The notes: generated from the sequence alone by a model not told the origin. Positions 33,213-41,979 are shown, numbered from the stretch's first letter. The stretch is DNA of 64,000 nucleotides from Pelagibius sp028280305 (GCF_965233615.1 NZ_OZ247495.1); one strand, 5' to 3'. Numbers and translations are program-made.

Positions 33213-33246
33213 ACCATATAATTATACAATTGTATAATTATATGGT
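33213..33246. promoter_or_regulatory. Perfect 34-bp palindrome, probable operator of the toxin-antitoxin operon
   Basis: ACCATATAATTATACAA (33213-33229) is followed at once by its exact reverse complement TTGTATAATTATATGGT. It is AT-rich in a GC-rich genome, contains TATAAT-like -10 sequences on both strands and lies 44 bases upstream of the antitoxin start. This fits autorepression by the AbrB-type antitoxin dimer. Confidence 0.85.
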
Positions 33247-33255
33247 CGTCGATCG

Positions 33256-34050
33256 CTAGCTCAGCAACAGGGAATCGCTGTCCAATTCTTCGCCACGCAC
33301 CTTGGCGAAGAGGGCCATGAGATCGCCGACCTCAAGACGGGATCTTTCCTCACCCGCCACATCCAGCACCACCTTGCCCTCATGCAGCATGAAGCTGCGG
33401 GTACCAAGCGAGAGCGCCTGGCGCATTGAGTGGGTGACCATCAGGGTGGTGAGTTTTTCGGCCTCCACCAGCTCGCGGGTGAGGTCCAGCACAAAGGCCT
33501 GCATGCGCGGATCCAGAGCCGCGGTGTGTTCGTCGAGCAGCAGGATCTTGGTCGGCCGCAGGGTCGCCATCACCAGACTGACCGCCTGGCGCTGCCCGCC
33601 GGACAGCAGGCCCATGCGGTCGCCGAGACGGTTTTCCAGATTGAGTCCGAGGCGGGAGATCTTGCTGCGAAACTCCTCACGGCGGGCGGCGGTCAGGGCC
33701 TTGTCCAACCCGCGGCGGGTGCCTCTTGCGGCGGCGAGGGCGAGGTTTTCTTCGATGGTCAGGCCTTCGCAGGTACCGGCCAAGGGGTCCTGGAAAACGC
33801 GGGCCACCAGGGCGGCGCGGCGCGGCGCCGGCCAGCTGCTGACATCGGTACCATCGATGACGATGCGCCCGGCGGTCGGCGCGACATCACCGGTCAGGCA
33901 ATTCAGCAGGGTCGACTTGCCGGCACCGTTGGAGCCGATGACGGTCACAAACTCCCCGGCAGCAACCTCGGCGGAGAGACCCTGCAGGGCACGGGTTTCC
34001 ATGACCGTGCCGGCGCTGAAGGTAACCCGTAGATCCTCTACCCGGATCAT
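33256..34050 (-). CDS. ABC transporter ATP-binding protein
   Basis: A 264-residue nucleotide-binding subunit. Walker A is GSNGAGKST at about 39-47, the Q-loop is ARVFQDP, the signature is LLSGGQRQAVSLV and Walker B is KILLLDEHTAALD. It has a short C-terminal extension. The ATG overlaps the permease stop by 4 bases (ATGA), so it is the last gene of a binding-protein-permease-ATPase operon. The set resembles TrpXYZ-type importers proposed for tryptophan, tyrosine or other hydrophobic amino acids. The substrate is not clear from sequence. Confidence 0.93.
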   Translation of the reverse strand: MIRVEDLRVTFSAGTVMETRALQGLSAEVAAGEFVTVIGSNGAGKSTLLNCLTGDVAPTAGRIVIDGTDVSSWPAPRRAALVARVFQDPLAGTCEGLTIEENLALAAARGTRRGLDKALTAARREEFRSKISRLGLNLENRLGDRMGLLSGGQRQAVSLVMATLRPTKILLLDEHTAALDPRMQAFVLDLTRELVEAEKLTTLMVTHSMRQALSLGTRSFMLHEGKVVLDVAGEERSRLEVGDLMALFAKVRGEELDSDSLLLS

Positions 34051-34949
34051 GCGTCGCCTCCCCGCCTGAACAGGCTTTTGAAAGGGTTGCGCGCACCCGG
34101 CAGGATTAGCGCCAGCGCCACCAGGATGGCGGTCACGAGGTTCAGGTCGGCCGCCTTCAACCCCAAGGCATCAGCGTTGAGTGCCAGAGCAATGGCCATG
34201 CGGTAGAGGATGGAGCCGACGACGCAGGCGACCACGGCAATCACCACACCGCGCGCGCGGAAGATCGCCTCTCCGGCAATCACGGCGGCCAGGCCGACAA
34301 CGATGGTGCCGGTGCCAATGGTCACGTCGGCGAAACCGTTCATCTGCGCAAAGAGCGCGCCGCCGAGCGCCACCATCGCATTGGAGAGCGCCATACCGAC
34401 GGCGGTCACCTTCGCCGTGGCGATACCCTGCGCCCGGGCCATACGGGGGTTGGCGCCGGTGGCGCGCATGCCAAGGCCGTAGTTGGTGGTCAGGAACCAG
34501 GCCGCCAGCCCGGCGACCGCGAGCACCACGACAAGGCCAACAAGAGGCTTCAAGTAGAGGCCCGAGAGCCCGAGACCCTCGAAAGGAGTCAGTACCGTCG
34601 GCTCGGTGATCAGCGCAATGTTGGGCCGCCCCATGATGCGCAGGTTGATCGAATAGAGCGCGATCATGGTGAGGATCGAGGCAAGCAGATGAAGGATGCC
34701 GAAGCGCAAATTCAGAACCGCCGTCACCAGACCGGCAAGCGCCCCGGCGACGACCGCAAAAAGCGTCGCCAGGTACGGATCGACGCCGGAGACGATGAGG
34801 GCCGCAGCGACGGCAGCGCCCAGGGGAAAGCTGCCGTCCACCGTCAGGTCCGGAAAGTTCAGGATGCGGAAGGAGAAATAGATCCCCAGGGCGACCAGCG
34901 CATAGACAAGGCCGATTTCGATCGCCCCGAGGAAGGAAACGAGATTCAT
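34047..34949 (-). CDS. ABC transporter permease (BPD_transp_2 type)
   Basis: A 300-residue inner-membrane permease with about eight hydrophobic segments and no separate EAA loop, of the branched-chain amino acid/monosaccharide type. SFRILNFPDLTVDGSFPLGAAVAAALIVSG is conserved in this subgroup. It precedes the ATPase with a 4-base overlap and follows the binding-protein gene by 59 bases on the same strand. Likely works with both as a single importer. The ribosome site of the ATG at 34949 is weak. Confidence 0.9.
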   Translation of the reverse strand: MNLVSFLGAIEIGLVYALVALGIYFSFRILNFPDLTVDGSFPLGAAVAAALIVSGVDPYLATLFAVVAGALAGLVTAVLNLRFGILHLLASILTMIALYSINLRIMGRPNIALITEPTVLTPFEGLGLSGLYLKPLVGLVVVLAVAGLAAWFLTTNYGLGMRATGANPRMARAQGIATAKVTAVGMALSNAMVALGGALFAQMNGFADVTIGTGTIVVGLAAVIAGEAIFRARGVVIAVVACVVGSILYRMAIALALNADALGLKAADLNLVTAILVALALILPGARNPFKSLFRRGGDA

Positions 34950-35008
34950 AAGCTTTGCAGGCCCGTTTGCGGCGGCACGGTCCTTGGGCGTCTTTCGTTC
35001 AGATGGTC

Positions 35009-35968
35009 TTAGCGCACGACCTCTTTGGCTTGTTGGATCAGCGCGTCTGGAATGGTGACGCCCATCTTCTCCGCCATGCCGGGATTCACATAAAGCTCGG
35101 TGATGTCGACACCCTCAACCGCGATGTCGCCGGGTGCCTCGCCCTTCAGGATGCGCAGGACCATCTTCCCGGTCTGGCGGCCGACGTCGTAGTAGTTGAA
35201 GCCGAGGGCGGCAATGGCGCCGCGCGCGACCGAGTCCGTATCGCCGGCATAAACCGGTAGCCTGTTGTCGATGCCGACTTTCACCACGGCCTCGAAGGCC
35301 GAAATGATGGTGTTGTCGGTCGGTACATAGATGACGTCCGCCTTGCCGACCAGACTCTGCGCCGCCCCCAGCACCTCGGAGGTCTTAGTAGCCGGTCCCT
35401 CGACCACGGTAAGGCCGCGCCCTGGCGCCTCCTGCTTCACCAGTTCCAGCAGGCTGAGCGAGTTGGCCTCACCGGGATTGAACATCACGCCGAGGGTCTT
35501 GGCCTCCGGCGTGATTTGCTTGATGAGATCGAGGTGTTTGCCGATCGGCGAGAGATCGGACATGCCGGTCACATTACCGCCCGGCTTCATCGGATCGCCG
35601 ACCAGCTTGGCACCGACCGGGTCGGTCACCGCCGAAAAGACGATCGGAATGTCCTGGGTCGCCGAAGCGACGGCCTGCGCCGAGGGAGTGGAGATCGGCA
35701 CGATGACATCGGGCGACTCGCCGACGAACTTGCGGGCGATCTGCGCGGCGGTGGCCGGGTTGCCCTGGGCGCTCTCATAGAGGAAGCGCAGGTTCTGGCC
35801 TTCCACATAACCGCCGGCAGCCAGTTCGTCACGCACCCCGTCGCGCGCCGCATCCAAGGCCGGATGTTCGACGATGGCGGTGGTGGCCACGGTGACGTCG
35901 GCCGCCTGGGCCGCGCCGGCGATCAGTGCTGCAACGGCGAAGGATGAAAAAAGCTGTCCGACACGCAT
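35009..35968 (-). CDS. ABC transporter substrate-binding protein (ABC_sub_bind family, TrpX-like)
   Basis: About 319 residues from the ATG at 35968. A signal peptide covers about 1-22 (FSSFAVAALIAGAAQAADV). The mature protein has the two-lobe fold of the ABC_sub_bind family, with IVEHPALDAARDGVRDELAAGGYVEGQNL, QGNPATAAQIARKFVGESPDVIV and IPIVFSAVTDPVGAKLVGD. Family members are suggested to carry tryptophan or other aromatic or purine-like ligands. It is the first gene of the importer operon and secreted to the periplasm. The longer frame to 35998 is possible, but its ribosome site is poorer. Confidence 0.9.
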   Translation of the reverse strand: MRVGQLFSSFAVAALIAGAAQAADVTVATTAIVEHPALDAARDGVRDELAAGGYVEGQNLRFLYESAQGNPATAAQIARKFVGESPDVIVPISTPSAQAVASATQDIPIVFSAVTDPVGAKLVGDPMKPGGNVTGMSDLSPIGKHLDLIKQITPEAKTLGVMFNPGEANSLSLLELVKQEAPGRGLTVVEGPATKTSEVLGAAQSLVGKADVIYVPTDNTIISAFEAVVKVGIDNRLPVYAGDTDSVARGAIAALGFNYYDVGRQTGKMVLRILKGEAPGDIAVEGVDITELYVNPGMAEKMGVTIPDALIQQAKEVVR

Positions 35969-36180
35969 GACGATCTCGCTCCCGTTCCGCATATTCAAGA
36001 CGTTTCTGAAGTTGCCTATTGGCTTAGCACGCGCCCCCGCGGCAGTCCAAGACCCAAGCTGTTTCAGTCATGCAACAGATGTGACGGAAGGTTGCCCGAA
36101 CGGCCGGTATCGGACTACACTCGCGGCGTCACTTCATCCCTAAATCCGTCCACGAATAAGCTCCCGCAGCGAGGATCCCC

Positions 36181-37188
36181 ATGGATATGCGCAAACTCGG
36201 CCGCTCCGGCCTGACCGTCTCCCCCATCTGTCTGGGCACCATGATGTTCGGCGACCAGACCGAAGAAGCCGAGGCCAAACGCATCATCGACCATGCCCGC
36301 GACCGGGGCGTGAACTTCATCGATACCGCCGACCAGTATGCCGCCGGCGAGTCGGAGAAGATTGTCGGCCGAGCCATCGCCAAGGACCGTGATTCCTGGG
36401 TTCTGGCCACCAAGGCCGGCAATCCGATGAAGGGCGACCAGCCCAACGGTGCCGGTCTGGGGCGCAAGTGGCTGCTGCAGGCCATCGAGGAAAGCCTCGA
36501 CCGGCTGGACACCGACTATGTCGACATCTGGTATCTGCATCTCGACGACTACACCACGCCGCTGGAAGAAACGATTTCTGCGGTGGCCGACGTGCTCGGC
36601 GCCGGCAAGGCAATTTATTGGGGCGTCTCCAACTTCCGCGCTTGGCGGATCTGCGAACTGGTGCGCCTGGCTGAACTGGCGGGCATTGACCGGCCGGTCG
36701 TCTGCCAGCCCTACTATAACGCCATGACCCGGGTGCCGGAGGTGGAGATCCTGCCGGCCTGCGAATACTACGGCCTGGGCGTGGTGCCCTACAGCCCGCT
36801 GGCACGCGGCGTGCTGACCGGCAAATACGCACCGGGCGCGACGCCAGCGGAAGGCACCCGCGCCGCCCGCAAGGACGTGCGCATGATGGAAACCGAGTTT
36901 CGCGAGGAGTCCCTGGTCATCGCCCAGAAGATCAAGGAGCACGCGGAGGCCAAGGGCATGACCCCCGGTGACTTCGCCGTCAATTGGGTGCTGGCCAATC
37001 CCATCGTCACCTCGATCCTGGCCGGCCCGCGCACCATGGAGCATTGGGAGGGTTATGTCGCCGCTCTCGACAAGACCTTCGACGCCGAAGACGAGGCGCT
37101 GCTCAACAGCCTGGTCCCGCCGGGCCACCCCTCGACGCCGGGCTACAACGACCCGCGCTATCCGATTACAGGCCGGCCGGGATGGTAA
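36181..37188 (+). CDS. Aldo/keto reductase
   Basis: A 335-residue (alpha/beta)8 NADPH reductase. The N-terminal part has MRKLGRSGLTVSPICLGTMMFGD, the catalytic Asp and Tyr are in VNFIDTADQYAAGESEKIVG, and the Lys in WVLATKAGNPM. VDIWYLHLDDYTTPLEETISAV and KAIYWGVSNFRAWRI are typical. GAGG lies 8 bases before the ATG. Such enzymes reduce aldehydes and ketones; the substrate is unknown. It stands alone between the ABC importer and a DinB gene, and convergent to the latter. Confidence 0.9.
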   Translation: MDMRKLGRSGLTVSPICLGTMMFGDQTEEAEAKRIIDHARDRGVNFIDTADQYAAGESEKIVGRAIAKDRDSWVLATKAGNPMKGDQPNGAGLGRKWLLQAIEESLDRLDTDYVDIWYLHLDDYTTPLEETISAVADVLGAGKAIYWGVSNFRAWRICELVRLAELAGIDRPVVCQPYYNAMTRVPEVEILPACEYYGLGVVPYSPLARGVLTGKYAPGATPAEGTRAARKDVRMMETEFREESLVIAQKIKEHAEAKGMTPGDFAVNWVLANPIVTSILAGPRTMEHWEGYVAALDKTFDAEDEALLNSLVPPGHPSTPGYNDPRYPITGRPGW

Positions 37189-37226
37189 CGACACTCGACC
37201 GGGTGTTTGAATTGCCTTTGTGAACC

Positions 37227-37733
37227 CTAATAAGGACTGTCCGGCCTGAAGGGGATGTCGGTGCCGCCATAGTCGATGCCCATGCGCCAAAGCTCCGAGA
37301 AGACTTGGCTGCGGTGATGGGTCTGGTGGCTGAACATCTGGGTCACATAGAGCCCGCGGGGAATCTTCCTGATGCGCCCGAAAACCGAGCTGTCGAATTC
37401 GATCACCGCATCGAGCCAAGCCTGGTCGACGCGATCGCCCAGCTTCCGGATACGCTCATCAAGGCGTTCGCGCTCGGTTTTCAGTTCAGCCCAGCCGGCG
37501 TGGATGATCTCCTTCATGTCGAAGCGCCACGGCTCCGCACCGTCCAGCACCTCCAGAATCCAGCGGTCGATGGCCGCGATATGATCCAGGGTATGGTGGA
37601 TGGAGCCGAAGAACATGCCGCGCTCGCGGCGGCGTTCCCTATCGTCAAGCGGATCGACAAGGCCGAAGACCACGCCGTTCTGCCAGGTGTTGTGCGCCGC
37701 CATCTCCATCACGTAGCCGGGCATGATCAACAT
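37227..37733 (-). CDS. DinB-family putative metalloenzyme
   Basis: A 168-residue four-helix-bundle protein. The DinB metal ligands are expected at the histidine cluster in GSIHHTLDHIAAIDRW (about residue 47-51) and in the C-terminal FSHQTHHRSQVFSELW. Start ATG at 37733 is preceded by AAGGA. Members include mycothiol- and bacillithiol-dependent transferases and hydrolases, but most have no known role. It follows the lipoprotein hydrolase gene by 20 bases on the same strand and could be co-transcribed. Confidence 0.88.
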   Translation of the reverse strand: MLIMPGYVMEMAAHNTWQNGVVFGLVDPLDDRERRRERGMFFGSIHHTLDHIAAIDRWILEVLDGAEPWRFDMKEIIHAGWAELKTERERLDERIRKLGDRVDQAWLDAVIEFDSSVFGRIRKIPRGLYVTQMFSHQTHHRSQVFSELWRMGIDYGGTDIPFRPDSPY

Positions 37734-37753
37734 TGCATTTTCCTTGGGTTGGT

Positions 37754-38911
37754 CTATCCGCTGTCACGTACCAAGAGTACATCGTAGATCGCCTGAACCA
37801 AGGTAAAGGCGTCCCCCAGCGAGACGGACTCAAGGTCCGCGTGGTCGAGACCGCCCAGCAGATGAACCCGGGCGCGCGGCGCATCGCCTGGCTCTGTTAC
37901 CGCCGCGGCGAGAGCCAGGCTTTCGCTGTAAGGCACGATGGCGTCGTCGCGGCCATGAACCAGCACCAGCAGCGGGCCGGGTCCGCTCAGGTCCTGCGCA
38001 GAAAGATCCAGGGCCTCCATCTCCGCGCGCACGCCGGGCGGCAAGGCGGCGATCAGTGCCGCCGCCCGCGCCGGATCGCGGTTGTTCAGAAAATCAGAAA
38101 CCGCCTTGCCGTCCGGTCCCAGGCGGCCTTCAAGATCCTCCAGAGGCGCTAACGGGTCGGCAAGCCGGCGGTCGGCCATGGCGGAGAGCAGCCATTGGTC
38201 ACGGGGTTCACGCAGGCGTTCGGCGTTGGCCCGCACGAAAACCCACTTGCCGTAGCTGTTGGGTTCCAGGTAACGCAATGACCCGGTCTCGGGATCTTCG
38301 AAATAGCCGGTGGTGAAAAACGTCGCCACCGCCGCGCTGTCGTAGTAACCGCCGATACCGACGAGAAGATCGACCCGGTCCCGCAATTCCGGCTGGTGCG
38401 TCGCCAGTGCCGTCGGTCCGACCGCGTAGGAAATCGCGACGGCGCCGAGCGGCCGGTCGCCGCCCTGTTGCCGGTCAAGATAAACCAGAGCGTCGGCGAT
38501 GACCCGGGTGTCGTCGGAGGAAATCGTCAGCCGGCGCAGGTTCTCGATCTCCGGTACCAGAACCGCGAACTCGGCATCGGCCAATGCAGCGGCAAAGGCG
38601 ACAACCCTGGGGTCGTCACGGCCCTGCGGGCTCGCGCCCGGCAGGACGACGAGGCCGGCCCGCGGCGTCTCACTCATGCTCCGATAAAGGTCACCGGCCC
38701 CTTCGCGGTCCTCAACCTTAAAGGTGACGGCCTGCCGCTCGATGCCGGGCGGCACTTCACCCGCAGCGATGTCAGTGAGCAGGTCAACCGACTCGATAAC
38801 CCGCAGCGGTGAACAGCCCCCCAAGGAGATGAAGAGAAGAACAACAAGACAGAGACGCAGCAAGGGCAGTTCAGAGCGAGTCACTGATTGTTCGTCCGGT
38901 GCGCCGTGCAT
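37754..38911 (-). CDS. Lipoprotein with alpha/beta hydrolase-like domain
   Basis: About 385 residues from the ATG at 38911; an ATG further upstream would add 12 residues. The signal segment LLRLCLVVLLFISLGGC ends in a lipobox (LGGC), so it should be lipid-anchored. The rest resembles dienelactone-hydrolase-like alpha/beta hydrolases: AGLVVLPGASPQGRDDPRVVAFA, AVAISYAVGPTALA and LVLVHGRDDAIVPYSESLAL with GLDHADLES near the end. The nucleophile elbow reads ISYAV rather than GxSxG, so catalysis is uncertain, though the Asp (GRDDAIVP) and His (GLDHADL) positions are filled. Its ligand is unknown. Confidence 0.75.
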   Translation of the reverse strand: MHGAPDEQSVTRSELPLLRLCLVVLLFISLGGCSPLRVIESVDLLTDIAAGEVPPGIERQAVTFKVEDREGAGDLYRSMSETPRAGLVVLPGASPQGRDDPRVVAFAAALADAEFAVLVPEIENLRRLTISSDDTRVIADALVYLDRQQGGDRPLGAVAISYAVGPTALATHQPELRDRVDLLVGIGGYYDSAAVATFFTTGYFEDPETGSLRYLEPNSYGKWVFVRANAERLREPRDQWLLSAMADRRLADPLAPLEDLEGRLGPDGKAVSDFLNNRDPARAAALIAALPPGVRAEMEALDLSAQDLSGPGPLLVLVHGRDDAIVPYSESLALAAAVTEPGDAPRARVHLLGGLDHADLESVSLGDAFTLVQAIYDVLLVRDSG

Positions 38912-38943
38912 CCGGCAGAGCGTGATCATCGCAGCCCGGCAAG

Positions 38944-39489
38944 TCACCCGCGCAGGCGGCCGGCGGCTTCGCGCTTCGTCGGTTCCGCCAGGTCATTCAC
39001 GGGAACGTAGACGAGCTTCTGTTCCTGCATCACGGCGATATCGAGATCGACCAGGGTTTTGCGGACCGTCGCACCGATCAGTCCATCCGCCGTTTCTCCA
39101 TCGCTGGACAGCGGCAAGGCCAGGCGCTCACCCAAAGCGACACGGTCGGTACAGCGGTAAACCGGGCCGACAGCCAACATTGCCGCTTCCTCTTCGATCA
39201 CACGGCGGAAGGCCGCGTTCACCGAGTCGAAGCGATCCGCCGAGACAATCTCAGACAGCAGGCGTCCGTTGACCGACTGGCCGAAGGCATCGTTCACCTC
39301 TTCGCCGGCGAGGCGGTAGCGAAAAGTTCCGGCGGCGGGTTCGTATTCGCTTATCCAGATGACGGGCAGGGCGCTGCCCAGCTTCAGCGCATCGATGTCC
39401 TGGCGCGACGGCAAACGCTTGGCGCCGAGTGTTTCCAGATAATGGGAGAGCAAAGCCTTCAGCGCCGCGCTCTCGATCGACGATATCAC
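38944..39489 (-). CDS. PAS_5-type PAS-domain protein, second copy
   Basis: A 181-residue protein with the same layout as that at 7024: N-terminal ALLSHYLETLGAKRLPSRQDIDALKLGSALPVIWISEY, then GTFRYRLAGEEVNDAFGQSVNGRLLSEIV and LALPLSSDGETADGLIGATV. It has no output domain. It ends 32 bases before the lipoprotein gene on the same strand, so co-transcription is possible. Ligand and partner unknown. Confidence 0.8.
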   Translation of the reverse strand: MISSIESAALKALLSHYLETLGAKRLPSRQDIDALKLGSALPVIWISEYEPAAGTFRYRLAGEEVNDAFGQSVNGRLLSEIVSADRFDSVNAAFRRVIEEEAAMLAVGPVYRCTDRVALGERLALPLSSDGETADGLIGATVRKTLVDLDIAVMQEQKLVYVPVNDLAEPTKREAAGRLRG

Positions 39490-39668
39490 GCTGATCCCAT
39501 CCCTTCCTGCCCTGCGCAGGACCCCAACCGCGCAAGCTTACGCGCCAACACCCAGCGCGATACAGGGGCTTAGCATAGCATAGCCTGTCGCCGGGTGTCG
39601 CCTATCGCTGCGCGCCTTGACAGCAGGCTTTTGGCACAAACCCTGGATACTCGGAGGCAGCTTGCTTT

Positions 39669-40712
39669 CTATCCATGGGCGCTGGAAGCCGCCCAGAGGT
39701 TGATGCCGCTTTCGGTCGCCAAACCGTCGATCTCTGCCAGCTCGGCCTCGGTAAAGGTCTGGTTGTCGAGCGCCGCCACACAATCCTCGACCTGTTCGAC
39801 CCTGCTGGCGCCGATCAGGGCGGAGGTGATCCGCGGATCGCGCAGCACCCAGGCCACGGCCATCTGCGCCAGGCTCTGACCGCGCCGCTGGGCGATCTCG
39901 TTCAAACCCTTGATCTTCTCCAGATTGTCCTTGGAGATGAGCTTCGGATTCAGCGACTTGTCCGCCGCGGCGCGGCTGTCCACCGGCACCTCCTTCAGGT
40001 ACTTGCTGCTCAGCATGCCCTGGGCCAGCGGCGAAAAGGCGATACAGCCGATCCCCTCTTCCTCCAGAACCGGCAGCAGGCCGTCGTCTTCGACCCAACG
40101 GTTCAGCATGGAATAGCTCGGCTGATGGATCAGGCAGGGGGTTCCCAGTTCGCGCAAGATACGCGCGGCCTCGCGCGTCTTCTCCGGCCCGTAAGAAGAG
40201 ATGCCGACATAGAGCGCCTTGCCCTGGCGGACCATGGCGTCGAGCGCGCCCATGGTTTCTTCCAGAGGCGTCTCGGGATCGACCCGGTGCGAGTAGAAGA
40301 TATCGACGTAGTCGAGGCCCATGCGCTGCAGGCTCTGATCGAGACTGGCCATCAGATACTTGCGGCTGCCCCAGATGCCATAGGGGCCCGGCCACATGTC
40401 GTAGCCGGCCTTTGAGGAGATCACCAGTTCGTCGCGGTAAGGCGCAAAATCAGCCTTCAACATGCGCCCGAAATTGGACTCGGCGGAGCCCGGCGGCGGG
40501 CCGTAGTTGTTGGCCAGATCGAAATGGGTGATGCCGAGATCAAAGGCGCGGCGGCATATGGCGCGGCCGTTCTCATAGGGCCGGTCGCCACCGAAGTTGT
40601 GCCACAATCCCAGGGAAATCGCCGGCAGGTGCAGCCCACTGCGGCCACAGCGATTGTAGGTCATGCTGTCGTAGCGTTCCGCGCGGGCAAGGAAAGGCGA
40701 GAATTCGGACAT
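39669..40712 (-). CDS. Aldo/keto reductase of the YghZ / K+ channel beta-subunit type
   Basis: A 347-residue reductase. It starts MSEFSPFLARAERYDSMTYN, then RCGRSGLHLPAISLGLWHNFGGD and RRAFDLGITHFDLANNYGPPPGSAE, a combination typical of YghZ (L-glyceraldehyde 3-phosphate reductase). The catalytic Tyr is in ANNYGPPPG and the Lys in ELVISSKAGYDMW. DIFYSHRVDPETPLEETMGALD and TSALIGASRVEQVED are also standard. Likely detoxifies aldehydes with NADPH. A second, less similar aldo/keto reductase lies at 36181. The upstream region up to 41036 contains an inverted repeat. Confidence 0.92.
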   Translation of the reverse strand: MSEFSPFLARAERYDSMTYNRCGRSGLHLPAISLGLWHNFGGDRPYENGRAICRRAFDLGITHFDLANNYGPPPGSAESNFGRMLKADFAPYRDELVISSKAGYDMWPGPYGIWGSRKYLMASLDQSLQRMGLDYVDIFYSHRVDPETPLEETMGALDAMVRQGKALYVGISSYGPEKTREAARILRELGTPCLIHQPSYSMLNRWVEDDGLLPVLEEEGIGCIAFSPLAQGMLSSKYLKEVPVDSRAAADKSLNPKLISKDNLEKIKGLNEIAQRRGQSLAQMAVAWVLRDPRITSALIGASRVEQVEDCVAALDNQTFTEAELAEIDGLATESGINLWAASSAHG

Positions 40713-40847
40713 GGCGATCTCCTGTTGCGTCAGGGATGTTCTTTTCAGGGCGGCGGCGAGGACGAAGTGTCCCTGCCTTTCCTATAGCACAGCTTAGCGT
40801 CTGACAACGCAGAGGCGCGCGATTTTACGCCTGGTTGAAACCTGGGA

Positions 40848-40893
40848 ACCCGCGTGACGACAAGCGAAGGGCGGTGCTTTCCATCACGCGGGT
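40848..40893. repeat. Inverted repeat in intergenic region
   Basis: ACCCGCGTGA (40848-40857) and TCACGCGGGT (40884-40893) are perfect inverted 10-mers separated by 26 bases. No T run follows on either strand, so it is not an obvious terminator. It could be part of a structured RNA or a binding site. Confidence 0.7.
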
Positions 40894-41007
40894 CCACAGA
40901 ACGCAGCCATCCTGGATGGGAGGGAGGACAGCCACTCACTTGGGGAGTGTGGTCGGAAGATGGTCTCGCGCCCGACGCTTGACAAACGAAAAGAACTAAG
41001 CTGAGAC

Positions 41008-41020
41008 TAAGTTTAACTTA
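41008..41020. promoter_or_regulatory. Probable LysR (GcvA-like) binding dyad
   Basis: TAAGTTTAACTTA is a perfect 13-base palindrome (odd centre) with T and A eleven bases apart, the T-N11-A LysR box. It ends 16 bases before the chosen LysR start, where autorepression would be expected. Confidence 0.5.
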
Positions 41021-41036
41021 TCTTTTGGAACTTGCC

Positions 41037-41933
41037 TTGGCCCGCGACCTGCCGCCCCTGATCGCCATGCGCGCTTTTGAAGCCGCCGCCCGCAACGGCA
41101 GCTTCACCAAGGCGGCGACGGAACTGGCGATTACACCGGCGGCCGTCAGCCAACAGGTCCGGCACCTGGAGGAGCGCCTCGGTGTGAAGCTCTTCCTGCG
41201 CCAGGCCAGAGGGATCGTTCCGACCGCGGCGGGAAAAGACTACGCCCAGGCGCTGGGCCCGGCCCTGGACCAGATCGCCACGGCCACCCAGCAGGCCCGC
41301 TATGCCGACCGGGGCGGTCGGCTGACCGTCGCCACCACACCGTCCTTCGCGGCCAAATGGCTGGTGCACCGGCTGGCCCGGTTCCAGGCCGAGCAACCCG
41401 ACCTCGACGTCCGCCTTTCCACCGCCAACAGCCTGACCAGCTTTGGCGAGGACGACATCGATCTGGCCATACGCTTCGGCAGCGGCAACTGGTCCGGCGC
41501 GGCGGCGCGGCTCCTGATGACGACGGAGCTGTTCCCGGTCTGCAGCCCGGCCCTGTTGCGCAGCCCCCGGCCGTTGCGCAGGCCAGAGGATCTGCAGCAC
41601 CACACCATGCTGAGGCTGATGTTCCCCGACTGGATCAAATGGTTGCAGGCGGCCGGGCTGGAGCAGCTTGCCCAGCGCCGCGGTCCGCAGTTCAGCGATG
41701 CCGGCCTGATGATGCAGGCGGCGATCGAAGGCCAGGGCGTGGCGCTGGGCCAGAGGGTTCTCGTCGCCGATGACCAGGCTGCCGGCCGCCTGGTGGAACC
41801 CTTCGATCTGCGGGTACCGAGTGAGCCCGCCTACTTTCTGGCAGCTCCGCCGGGCGCCTTCGAGCGGCCCAAGGTGAAGGCCTTCTGTGCCTGGCTGGAA
41901 GACGAAGCACAGAGCGCCCAGGCAGCATCCTGA
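41037..41933 (+). CDS. GcvA-type LysR transcriptional regulator
   Basis: About 298 residues from the TTG at 41037, with GGAA 6 bases upstream; a TTG at 41025 is also possible and there is no better ATG before the conserved MRAFEAAARNGSFTKAATEL. The HTH is at about residues 10-58 (TPAAVSQQVRHLEERLGVKLFLRQARG). The effector domain has the GcvA-like SFAAKWLVHRLARFQAEQPDLDVRL and DDIDLAIRFGSGNW. Regulators of this group control glycine cleavage, beta-lactamase or catabolic genes. The target is unclear; the TetR gene downstream is separated by its own promoter. Confidence 0.9.
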   Translation: MARDLPPLIAMRAFEAAARNGSFTKAATELAITPAAVSQQVRHLEERLGVKLFLRQARGIVPTAAGKDYAQALGPALDQIATATQQARYADRGGRLTVATTPSFAAKWLVHRLARFQAEQPDLDVRLSTANSLTSFGEDDIDLAIRFGSGNWSGAAARLLMTTELFPVCSPALLRSPRPLRRPEDLQHHTMLRLMFPDWIKWLQAAGLEQLAQRRGPQFSDAGLMMQAAIEGQGVALGQRVLVADDQAAGRLVEPFDLRVPSEPAYFLAAPPGAFERPKVKAFCAWLEDEAQSAQAAS

Positions 41934-41943
41934 TCCGCTTCCC

Positions 41944-41969
41944 TTGACAAAACTAGAACGTTCGTTCTA
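41944..41969 (+). promoter_or_regulatory. Promoter and TetR operator of the TetR-EamA operon
   Basis: A consensus -35 element TTGACA is at 41944-41949. Just after it, TAGAACG (41954-41960) and CGTTCTA (41963-41969) are perfect inverted 7-mers separated by TT. The dyad sits in the spacer between -35 and -10, ten bases before the ATG of the TetR gene, so binding would block the promoter. This fits autorepression. Confidence 0.8.
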
Positions 41970-41979
41970 ATCACAAGAC

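Larger units (their letters stand above)
40713..41036. other. Gene-free divergent intergenic region with hairpins
   Basis: These 324 bases lie between the divergent aldo/keto reductase and LysR genes. They hold a 10-bp inverted repeat with a 26-base loop (40848-40893), a shorter CACT/AGTG hairpin near 40936-40948 and a LysR-type dyad (41008-41020). No reading frame is convincing. Confidence 0.5.
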
